Source: Opitutia bacterium
GTDB taxonomy: Bacteria > Verrucomicrobiota > Verrucomicrobiia > Opitutales > UBA953
Reading direction: 5' to 3'
DNA length: 5,282 nucleotides
Assembly (NCBI GenBank): GCA_947460445.1
Contig: CANHHS010000103.1
Coordinates: 1 to 5,282, forward strand
Numbering within the stretch: the first letter of the stretch is position 1; every line of letters begins with the position of its first letter. Made by a program: the position numbers and the translations under genes. Below are positions 1-5,282 of this stretch, one piece after another. The notes under the pieces are model-generated. The model did no database searches. It was not told where the DNA came from and saw only the letters and a program-made list of their open reading frames with translations.

Positions 1-902
1 CGCTCGGCTTCTTCTCGACCGAAGAGACCAAGGTCACGGGCACAGAGCATATCGAGGGCGAGCCCAATGGCAACTGCCTCGCCATGGGTCAAACGGTGGG
101 CCGTTAACGACTCGAGTTTATGCGCAGCCCAATGTCCAAGATCCAACGGACGTGCACTTCCCAGCTCAAAGGGATCACCACCTCCAGCAATGTGCTTGGC
201 GTGTAACTCAGCTGAACGGCGAATTGCACGTCCGATCGCCGATAAATCTCCCGCAGCTAACTGTGTGACATCTTTTTCAAGCGCCCTAAAGAAATCGGCA
301 TCTTTAAGCAGGGCGACTTTTACAGCCTCTACCAGTCCGTCGCGCTTGCCGCGCGCATCCAGCGTCGTCAGCAGCTTGAGGTCATTCACTACCGCTGCAG
401 GCACGGCAAATGCGCCCGTGAAGTTTTTCTTACCAAAAGTGTTGATGCCATTTTTTACGCCCACACCTGCATCACCCTGGCCCAGAGTCGTCGAAGGCAT
501 CCGAATCACCCGCACGCCACGGTGTGCGGTTGCGCAGGCAAAACCAACGGCATCGAGAAATGCGCCGCCGCCAATAGCGAGCACGTAGGAATGTCGGCAA
601 ATCTTGTCGGCTTCGATGGCCGCCAAGACGGCTTTGACAACTTGAGTGTCTTTTTTAGCAGCCTCACCGCCTGTTAATACCAGCGGCTCGCGCGTCATCT
701 GCAACCCATTCGCCTTTGCGTAAGTCGAGATACTTTCAAGGAGACGTGGCGACGACTTCGCCAAGCCACTGTCAACGAGTGGCAAAAACTTTGCAGATCC
801 GAGAAGTCCCTTGAGGCAGGAATTCGACGCAGCAAAAGCGTCCTCGGTAAAGAGGATGCGGTGACGAAACGTCACCGAGAAGCTGAGGTCGAGCTCGTCC
901 AT
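1..902 (-). CDS. eboD: EboD-like sugar phosphate cyclase (3-dehydroquinate synthase superfamily), 3' end off window
   Basis: The gene starts at ATG 902 and runs off the left edge after 300 residues, so the C-terminus is missing. It encodes a cytosolic NAD- and metal-dependent cyclase of the dehydroquinate synthase (DHQS) fold, expected to cyclise a sugar phosphate. Visible motifs in order: LTGGEAAKK (76-84), the glycine-rich NAD loop IGGGAFLDAVG (110-120), GDAGVGVKNGIN (143-154), KKN (158-160), GLVEAVK (189-195), LDLGHWAAHKLE (253-264) and LTHGEAVAIG (271-280). Expected zinc ligands are E192, H257 and H273. The motif around the second ligand departs from housekeeping AroB, which usually has NLGHTFGH. 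With the EboC, EboE and EboB genes upstream this fits the ebo-cluster cyclase rather than the shikimate enzyme. It follows eboC by 21 bp with no clear ribosome binding site, and a hairpin lies just before the start. The substrate is unknown. The family call is very firm, the EboD assignment fairly firm. Confidence 0.9.
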   Translation of the reverse strand, partial: MDELDLSFSVTFRHRILFTEDAFAASNSCLKGLLGSAKFLPLVDSGLAKSSPRLLESISTYAKANGLQMTREPLVLTGGEAAKKDTQVVKAVLAAIEADKICRHSYVLAIGGGAFLDAVGFACATAHRGVRVIRMPSTTLGQGDAGVGVKNGINTFGKKNFTGAFAVPAAVVNDLKLLTTLDARGKRDGLVEAVKVALLKDADFFRALEKDVTQLAAGDLSAIGRAIRRSAELHAKHIAGGGDPFELGSARPLDLGHWAAHKLESLTAHRLTHGEAVAIGLALDMLCARDLGLFGREEAE

Positions 903-908
903 GCCTAT

Positions 909-930
909 GACTTAAGGTGAAACTTAAGTC
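909..930 (-). repeat. perfect inverted repeat at the eboC-eboD junction
   Basis: Two perfect 8-bp arms, GACTTAAG and CTTAAGTC (909-916 and 923-930), flank a 6-base loop. The right arm contains the eboC stop codon (924-926). The left arm ends six bases before the eboD start codon, where a ribosome binding site would normally sit. Each arm also contains the palindrome CTTAAG. In RNA it could fold as a small AU-rich hairpin that hides the eboD start region until the ribosome finishing eboC opens it. No T-run follows, so it is not a classical intrinsic terminator. The repeat is seen directly; the regulatory role is inference. Confidence 0.5.
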
Positions 931-1799
931 GTGGGCATTAGACGCCGCAAGCCAAGGGCAGTTCCATACAAAAGAAGCAAAACCACTCCAGCCGACGAAA
1001 GGGCGTCTTCTTTCACAAAACCTGGAGCAATCTGTCGCCAAACCACGTAATCGAGTAGAACAAGCCCCGCAATGCGTTCAGTCACTCGGGTGCCTACATC
1101 CGGGATGAAGTAATGGGTCAGCGGAATGGAGACAGCGACGAGCGCGGCGACGAGCACCGCAGATGACTCAACCTCGGACGCTGGAACGCCCAGGAAGCAG
1201 AGGAATGGCGCCGTGCAGGCAAACCAACTAACAAAGCTCGAGGGGCGACCGCCTGTCGCCTCATGCCGAGCAAGCAGAGAAATCGAAGCCGTGGAGAATA
1301 GCAGTGCGACTTGATAGGCTACAAGCAGCTGCCTACCGCGCACGTCATCTTGAACGCATACTGCGAAGTAACCCATCGCTGGTAAAAATGCTCGGCAGAT
1401 TCCCATTAACCAGGGCGAGAATACTGGCTGCGTCTTATGCCATCGCGTATAAGCAAGAATGAAAACGGTGAGTCCAAACGAGAGCCAACCTAAGTAAGCG
1501 CTCAGCCCCAGAGAGAGCAGCAAGAGTCCTGCTTGCTGGACATGCTTTAAGTTAATTTTCCCAGATGGTATGGGGCGGTCGGGGAAATGCTTACGATCCC
1601 ATTCTGCGTCTGCGGCATCATTGAGAAACATGCCAGCAACATACAGAAGCGATGCGCTCAACAAAACCCAGCCGAGTTTTTGAACACAAACGGTCCCGCC
1701 AAAAGCAAGTGCGATCAGCCAGCCCATGAGCACATTCGACCAAACCGTGGGAAGGTTAGCGCCGCGTGAGAGCTCAAGCCAGGCCCGGAGTTTACTCAT
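924..1799 (-). CDS. eboC: EboC-like UbiA-family prenyltransferase-like membrane protein
   Basis: This 291-residue, strongly hydrophobic protein belongs to the UbiA superfamily of membrane prenyltransferases, whose members join an isoprenoid diphosphate to an acceptor. The first Asp-rich signature is present as NDAADAEWD (60-68), followed by the typical DRPIPSG (74-80), where the diphosphate-magnesium complex would bind. Hydrophobic segments lie at about 20-36, 43-59, 90-116, 130-149, 158-175, 189-205, 212-230, 243-255 and 269-285, consistent with eight or nine helices. At the usual second Asp-rich site only SLLARHEA (174-181) is visible, so catalysis as an ordinary prenyltransferase is not certain. 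ATG 1799 is chosen because it overlaps the eboE stop as ATGA and begins the family-like N-terminus; an extension to 1907 would read through eboE coding sequence. It lies between eboE and eboD. The acceptor and donor are unknown. Confidence 0.88.
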   Translation of the reverse strand: MSKLRAWLELSRGANLPTVWSNVLMGWLIALAFGGTVCVQKLGWVLLSASLLYVAGMFLNDAADAEWDRKHFPDRPIPSGKINLKHVQQAGLLLLSLGLSAYLGWLSFGLTVFILAYTRWHKTQPVFSPWLMGICRAFLPAMGYFAVCVQDDVRGRQLLVAYQVALLFSTASISLLARHEATGGRPSSFVSWFACTAPFLCFLGVPASEVESSAVLVAALVAVSIPLTHYFIPDVGTRVTERIAGLVLLDYVVWRQIAPGFVKEDALSSAGVVLLLLYGTALGLRRLMPTT

Positions 1800-2959
1800 G
1801 CCACATTCCAACCACGACGGGCAAATTCGGCAAGGGCCCAATCGTATTCTTGCAGAACTTGTTGTTCGACCGATTGCGCACGCAGTGAGCTGGGCAAGAC
1901 CTCCCAAGTATACGTCTCAATTTCAAACTGATCACACGCGGCCGGGTCTGCGACAAGAGCGTCCATCAACCCTTTCAATTCCCGTGTCGTGGAACGCAAA
2001 CCGTCGCCCAAAGATTCCACATGGATTGGCACGTGGAAGTGGCTGCGAATTTCAGAAAGTTGAGCAAGGCTACGACGTGCCTCCGCAATACCCTCGGGAA
2101 TATCACTGCAGCGAATAACCGTGCGGTCATCCTGACGCTGTAAAAATGTTTGGTGAAAATACGTATCTTCATCGAGCGCCTCAAGGCGTTGCAGTGCCTC
2201 TGTGGTCGGCGGCATGGCGAGCGCTGCGGAAAGGTGTATTTTAAAAACAGGAATTTTGGCGGAACGGAAAGCAGCGAGCGCAGAAGAAGGGCTTTCGAAC
2301 TCAACAGCATGGTGACACGCATCAAGGTTAACACCCAGCCACTCGCGATCTGCTGGGTGCAAAGCAAAATGCTCCTGAAAAAATGTTATAGCCTCGGCGG
2401 ATGTTCCCAGCAGGCACATCGGCTCAGGCTCAAGTGCCAAGCGCACACGCACGCCAGTGCGCTCCGCAAGTTTCGCCAAACCCTGGCAGCATCGATGCAG
2501 ATTGGCATGCACATCCGCCATATTCGGCGGAGAAGACCGATGGCCGAGTGGCACGGTACTAATGGTCGGCTGGGTATCAGGTAGCGCAAGTGCACTGAGA
2601 ACTTCTGCAACTTCGAGTGTATAGGTTACACGTTCTGAACTTCCCCAGTCTGGCTGGTAGGCAGCTTCTTTCACGCGTGTGCCATGAAAAGGACCGCGCG
2701 GAAAAGCATTCACCGTAAAGACGTAAGCGTTCTGCTGCTTAAGCCATTCGCGTAACCATTTTAGTTCTGATGGATTCGTCAGCAATTCATTGGTAGCTGG
2801 ACCCGACAGTCGCAGGCCAAGTGCCCATGGACGACTGCGCGAAAACTTAGCTCGAACGGCAGCGATGGGGCCTTCTAATGAAGCGCGGACTTGCGACCAA
2901 TCTTCGCCGCGGTGGACGTTGGTGCAGTAAGCAAGATGGGCTCGTGGCCCAACCCTCAC
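1796..2959 (-). CDS. eboE: EboE-like protein, xylose-isomerase-type TIM barrel
   Basis: A 387-residue soluble protein with the layout of a sugar phosphate isomerase/epimerase (xylose isomerase-like) TIM barrel. The N-terminal HLAYCTNVHRGEDW (8-21) is a segment I associate with EboE proteins. Candidate metal ligands follow the E-D-H-E order of the superfamily: E177 or E179 in LALEPEP, D213 in NLDACHH, H242 in KIHLS and E315 in HVESLG. A conserved-looking tail, ETYTWEVLP (348-356), precedes the C-terminal helix. The length fits EboE better than shorter simple epimerases. The start is GTG 2959, which overlaps the eboB stop as GTGA; no ATG closer to the N-terminal motif is available. The end overlaps the eboC start by 4 bp. 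Such overlaps imply translational coupling. Family evidence suggests isomerisation or epimerisation of a sugar-like substrate, but no substrate is known for EboE. Confidence 0.88.
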   Translation of the reverse strand: MRVGPRAHLAYCTNVHRGEDWSQVRASLEGPIAAVRAKFSRSRPWALGLRLSGPATNELLTNPSELKWLREWLKQQNAYVFTVNAFPRGPFHGTRVKEAAYQPDWGSSERVTYTLEVAEVLSALALPDTQPTISTVPLGHRSSPPNMADVHANLHRCCQGLAKLAERTGVRVRLALEPEPMCLLGTSAEAITFFQEHFALHPADREWLGVNLDACHHAVEFESPSSALAAFRSAKIPVFKIHLSAALAMPPTTEALQRLEALDEDTYFHQTFLQRQDDRTVIRCSDIPEGIAEARRSLAQLSEIRSHFHVPIHVESLGDGLRSTTRELKGLMDALVADPAACDQFEIETYTWEVLPSSLRAQSVEQQVLQEYDWALAEFARRGWNVA

Positions 2960-3777
2960 ACCGATCCCCCTACATGATCGGCTACTTTAAAGCCGGAATA
3001 CTGTGAAAGGAAGCGTAGTGGATTTCCGTAAATGAGTGCGTCGATGGCTGTAGCAGAATGTCCGCGACGGCGCATTTCGAGTGCTGTCTTGGGCACAGCC
3101 AATGGATCACTGTGACCCCAATCGCAGGCACTGTTAAGCCAGAGGCGCTCCGCTGCATATTGTTCGACCATATCAATCGCTCGCGCGGGCGTAGCCTTCG
3201 ACTCTGGGTAGAGCGTGATACCTGCCCAATGTCCCGCATCGAGAACGTGCCGAACGGTGTGCTCTTCGACATGGTCAATCAAGGTGCGGCCGGGTCGCAC
3301 GCCGGCATTGCGCAAGATATCCAAAATAAGTTTGGTGCCTTTAAGTTTGTCCTCGAGGTGTGGTGTGTGGACTAAAATCAGGCGGTCGTGTTCGACGGCA
3401 ATCTGCACATGCCGTTCGAAGATTTTCACCTCGTTCCGGGAATTTTTATTCAAACCAATCTCTCCAATACCAAGTACGTTGGGTTTATCGAGAAACTCGG
3501 GAATGATGGATAGAACAGCTTCGGCGAGACCAAGGTCTTCAGATTCCTTTGGATTAATGCATAGCCAAGAAAAGTGTGGCAGGCCATAACGCGCGGCGCG
3601 GCGTGGTTCGATTTCGGTGAGTTGACGGAAATAATCTCGGAAGCCATCGACGGAACAACGGTCGAAGCCTGCCCAAAAAGCTGGCTCGCAAACGGCGACG
3701 CATCCGGCGGTAACCATTGCGGTATAGTCATCCGTCGTCCGACTAACCATATGGGCATGCGGTTCGATATAACGCAT
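2956..3777 (-). CDS. eboB: EboB-like TatD-family metal-dependent hydrolase
   Basis: A 273-residue amidohydrolase-fold protein resembling TatD. Metal-binding signatures are all in place: the HxH of EPHAHM (H7, H9), E106 in GIGEIGLNK (103-111), H137 in LVHTPH (135-140), H169 in DHVEEH (168-173) and D219 in ACDWG (217-221). GNPLRF (251-256) matches the TatD C-terminal NP motif. It is therefore likely an active cytosolic hydrolase using one or two divalent metals. Housekeeping TatD proteins are nucleases or D-aminoacyl-tRNA deacylase-like enzymes, but the operon position next to eboE, eboC and eboD points to a metabolite substrate instead. ATG 3777 follows the small upstream gene by 6 bp, and the TGA overlaps the eboE start. 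No Shine-Dalgarno is seen; the preceding sequence is AAACTTTAAACGAAC. Confidence 0.88.
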   Translation of the reverse strand: MRYIEPHAHMVSRTTDDYTAMVTAGCVAVCEPAFWAGFDRCSVDGFRDYFRQLTEIEPRRAARYGLPHFSWLCINPKESEDLGLAEAVLSIIPEFLDKPNVLGIGEIGLNKNSRNEVKIFERHVQIAVEHDRLILVHTPHLEDKLKGTKLILDILRNAGVRPGRTLIDHVEEHTVRHVLDAGHWAGITLYPESKATPARAIDMVEQYAAERLWLNSACDWGHSDPLAVPKTALEMRRRGHSATAIDALIYGNPLRFLSQYSGFKVADHVGGSV

Positions 3778-3783
3778 GTTCGT

Positions 3784-4071
3784 TTAAAGTTTTGGCCAAG
3801 CTCCTGTGGCGCCTTTGGTGTCGGCACTGTCAGCGGGTGCCGCACTTGGATCGCTCCATGACTCAAGGATACGACGCGTGCGGTCGGCTTTGCCGTCGTT
3901 TAAAAATGCAAGGGCCGCGCGCAATGACCGCAGACGGTGATCATCTGTCCCAGGAGCCCGATCTATCCGGTCAAGAAATGCTGCCACGTCGAGCAGGCGC
4001 GCCCGCGCCTCCATATAGTAGAGGTCGGTCAGTGCGTCGCGTTGACGCCAAGGCTCCTTGGGCGTGGTCAT
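3784..4071 (-). CDS. small unrecognised protein at the head of the ebo-type genes
   Basis: A 95-residue, soluble, charged protein that I do not recognise as a named family. It has a predicted long helix YYMEARARLLDVAAFLDRID (18-37), a second helical stretch with HRLRSLRAALAFLNDGKADR (45-64), then SWSDPS (71-76) and a glycine/tryptophan tail TKGATGAW (85-92). There is no signal peptide or membrane segment. ATG 4071 is preferred over a TTG start at 4107, which would add 12 residues of poor character (GSCLTSIS). It ends 6 bp before eboB, so it is almost certainly co-translated with the ebo-type genes. Classical EboA is roughly twice as long and I see no EboA signature, so I do not call it EboA. 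It could be a binding partner or small carrier for one of the enzymes; this is inference from position only. Confidence 0.75.
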   Translation of the reverse strand: MTTPKEPWRQRDALTDLYYMEARARLLDVAAFLDRIDRAPGTDDHRLRSLRAALAFLNDGKADRTRRILESWSDPSAAPADSADTKGATGAWPKL

Positions 4072-4119
4072 AGAGATTGAAGTTAAGCAGGAGCCGGGCT
4101 GGGTCAACCGCCTGATAAC

Positions 4120-4584
4120 TTACTTCCGGCCAAGTTCGGCGGCCGTAAAAGGCTGTTTTTGATTCGCGGTCGCGGCGCGCGCTTCTTTCACAATCTCAGG
4201 TGTAGCGAGAGGACCGCCCTTACCGTAAGTTGCGCGCACATAATTGAGGACGTCGGCAATTTCAGGATCTTTTAAAACGTCGGCCAATGGAGCCATGACG
4301 CTGTTGTAGGTCGCTCCATTAACAGTAACTGGGCCTTGCAGCCCGCGAAGAACAATCTTGGAGAGCAAGGTGGTGTCGCTCTCGAGCCAATCGGAACCAT
4401 CGAGCGGCGGGAAAACCGCGGGGATGCCTTTTCCATTAGGCTGATGACAAGCAACACACGTACGCATGTAAACGGCCTGGCCGCGAGCAAGCGCTTCCGC
4501 ATCCGGCTTTGCGGCAGGCTCAGCCTTAGGCGTATCTGCGCCGAGTAGAGCCAGGCCGAATAAAGGTAAGAAAATGCGGTGCAT
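4120..4584 (-). CDS. secreted monohaem class I cytochrome c
   Basis: A 154-residue protein with a short N-terminal signal sequence (MHRIFLPLFGLALLGADTP, likely cleaved around 16-18), an Ala/Pro-rich linker, and one haem-binding CVACH motif (43-47). M97 in VMAPL (96-100) is the likely distal axial ligand. The order CxxCH, FPPLDGSDWL (58-67), Met, then the C-terminal helix EIADVLNYVRATYG (108-121) is typical of small class I cytochromes c. It should carry electrons in the periplasm, as a single domain or as a partner of a dehydrogenase or oxidase. There is no lipobox cysteine, so it is probably soluble rather than a lipoprotein. ATG 4584 fits the signal peptide; no clear ribosome binding site is seen. 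It lies 48 bp before the small ebo-linked gene on the same strand and may share its transcript, but a functional link is unproven. Confidence 0.92.
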   Translation of the reverse strand: MHRIFLPLFGLALLGADTPKAEPAAKPDAEALARGQAVYMRTCVACHQPNGKGIPAVFPPLDGSDWLESDTTLLSKIVLRGLQGPVTVNGATYNSVMAPLADVLKDPEIADVLNYVRATYGKGGPLATPEIVKEARAATANQKQPFTAAELGRK

Positions 4585-4706
4585 CGGACTTGGAATGACA
4601 ATTAGTCGTTAAAAATGTTCCTTAACAAAGCTAGAAAAGTAGGCCGTGATGAATTCTCGCCAAGCCCCGTCCGCTTCGCCTAAAACACCCTCACCCCACT
4701 CATACC
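4585..4706. promoter_or_regulatory. divergent intergenic region, presumed promoters for the cytochrome/ebo genes and the MFS gene
   Basis: This 122-bp non-coding gap separates two divergent genes, so both promoters are expected here. It is AT-rich in the left half. On the plus strand TTAACA (4622-4627) resembles a -35 box, but only a poor -10 candidate follows at 17 bp (CGTGAT, 4645-4650). A small inverted repeat, GTTAA (4608-4612) and TTAAC (4622-4626), could be an operator half-site pair. No convincing sigma-70 box pair was found in the minus direction. The right half is C-rich and has no Shine-Dalgarno before the MFS start. The function is inferred from layout. Confidence 0.4.
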
Positions 4707-5282
4707 ATGCAAGACACAACTGTATCCAACGCAAAGCGGCTACTCTGGGCCGGCTTCACTGCAATCCTCGCCGCCGGAGTTGGTTTTGCCTTACGCAACG
4801 GCATGCTCGGGGCGTGGGCATCAGAGTTCCGCTTCACCGCAACACAATTAGGCGCCATTGGTGGCGCAGGTTTTTCGGGTTTTTGTTTTGGTATCATCTT
4901 CGGCGGCGTGATCGTTGATAAATTAGGGTACGGCAAGCTCGTGGCCCTCGCTTTAGTCGGACACATCGTTTCCGCTATCGTCGCGCTCGGAGCGACAGAT
5001 GCGACCAACGCCTACGCTTACCTTTACTGGGGTGCCTTCATCTTCGCCTATGCTAATGGCACACTTGAAGCCGTGGCTAATCCACTCGTGGCAACATGCT
5101 TCCCGAAGAATCGCACCCACTACTTAAATATTCTCCACGCCTCATGGCCCCTCGGGATGATTGTGGGCGCAGGTGCCAGTTACCTTATCGGTGCCGAAAA
5201 CATGTTAGGCCTGAGCTGGCGCTGGCAAATGGCTTTCTACCTAGTTCCAACTGCAATCTATGCTTGGATGTTCTTTGGCCAA
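4707..5282 (+). CDS. MFS transporter, fucose-permease-like (FHS) family, 3' end off window
   Basis: The first 192 residues of an integral membrane transporter that continues past the right edge. Hydrophobic segments lie at about 12-30, 47-70, 78-95, 103-124, 148-163 and 174-190, matching the six helices of the N-terminal MFS half. The loop between helices 2 and 3 carries a motif-A-like GGVIVDKLGYGK (66-77). GTLEAVANPLVATCFPKNRT (118-137) followed by NILHASWPLG (141-150) resembles the GxExxANP-type signature of the FucP/FHS sugar permeases. It probably moves a sugar or related small polar solute with protons across the inner membrane. ATG 4707 is chosen because it begins a short hydrophilic tail before helix 1. 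It is transcribed away from the ebo-type genes, so a role with them is possible but not implied. The substrate cannot be read from sequence. Confidence 0.9.
   Translation, partial: MQDTTVSNAKRLLWAGFTAILAAGVGFALRNGMLGAWASEFRFTATQLGAIGGAGFSGFCFGIIFGGVIVDKLGYGKLVALALVGHIVSAIVALGATDATNAYAYLYWGAFIFAYANGTLEAVANPLVATCFPKNRTHYLNILHASWPLGMIVGAGASYLIGAENMLGLSWRWQMAFYLVPTAIYAWMFFGQ

Noticed and set aside
67..588. Plus-strand open frame of 173 codons
   Set aside because: It is antisense to the DHQS-fold motifs of eboD (GGGAFLDAVG, GHWAAH, THGEAV), and its translation is low-complexity Ala/Ser/Pro with no domain.
1..902. Housekeeping aroB (3-dehydroquinate synthase)
   Set aside because: The GHWAAHKLE segment differs from the AroB GHTFGH motif and the gene is embedded among ebo-type genes, not shikimate genes.
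909..930. Intrinsic terminator between eboC and eboD
   Set aside because: The stem is AU-rich and is not followed by a T-run on the minus strand, and eboD begins six bases later.
1800..1907. Upstream extension of eboC by 36 residues
   Set aside because: The added residues read the eboE C-terminal coding region in another frame and lack UbiA character. ATG 1799 gives the ATGA overlap and a family-like N-terminus.
2956..3777. Housekeeping TatD DNase
   Set aside because: The fold and metal ligands match, but overlap with eboE and the neighbourhood favour a pathway-specific EboB.
4072..4107. TTG start extending the small head gene by 12 residues
   Set aside because: TTG is a rare start, the added residues look non-coding, and ATG 4071 is available without loss of any motif.
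4120..4584. Lipoprotein cytochrome c
   Set aside because: No cysteine follows the hydrophobic N-terminal segment; the only cysteines are C43 and C46 of the haem motif.
4700..5008. Minus-strand open frame opposite the MFS gene
   Set aside because: It is a shadow of the transporter, whose plus-strand translation has clear membrane helices and MFS motifs.

Overview
The window is a dense piece of bacterial chromosome of moderate GC content. It holds a six-gene minus-strand run from about 4584 down to the left edge, and one divergent plus-strand gene from 4707 to the right edge. No rRNA, tRNA, mobile element or CRISPR array was seen. Several things suggest Verrucomicrobiota (Opitutae-like) or a related PVC bacterium: the style of the small secreted cytochrome c, the fucose-permease-like MFS protein, and the lack of Shine-Dalgarno sequences before most starts. 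This is an impression from protein resemblance, not a search result.

The core (902-3777, continuing left of base 1) is recognisable as an ebo-type cluster, called edb in Pseudomonas and ebo in cyanobacteria and eustigmatophyte algae. In transcription order it reads: a small unrecognised protein (4071-3784), a TatD-like metal hydrolase (EboB, 3777-2956), a xylose-isomerase-like TIM barrel (EboE, 2959-1796), a UbiA-like membrane protein (EboC, 1799-924) and a 3-dehydroquinate-synthase-like sugar phosphate cyclase (EboD, 902 to the edge, partial). Spacing is tight: 6 bp, two 4-bp start/stop overlaps (GTGA and ATGA), then 21 bp containing a perfect hairpin. This is strong evidence for one transcript. 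No classical full-length EboA is present between 1 and 4706. EboF, and possibly EboA, could lie beyond the left edge.

Upstream of the small gene, 48 bp away on the same strand, is a secreted monohaem cytochrome c (4584-4120). It may be the first gene of the same transcript or an independent neighbour. The 122-bp region 4585-4706 separates it from the divergent MFS transporter and must carry the promoters for both directions.

Functionally, ebo/edb clusters have been linked to trafficking or production of secondary metabolites: scytonemin precursor export in Nostoc, and nematode repellence in Pseudomonas. The enzyme set here (cyclase, isomerase-like barrel, hydrolase, prenyltransferase-like membrane protein) looks like a route to a small cyclitol- or sugar-derived compound attached to, or moved through, the membrane. 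The product is unknown. The points most worth following are the small head-of-operon protein, the mixed active-site signature of EboD, and the EboC protein with only one clear Asp-rich motif.
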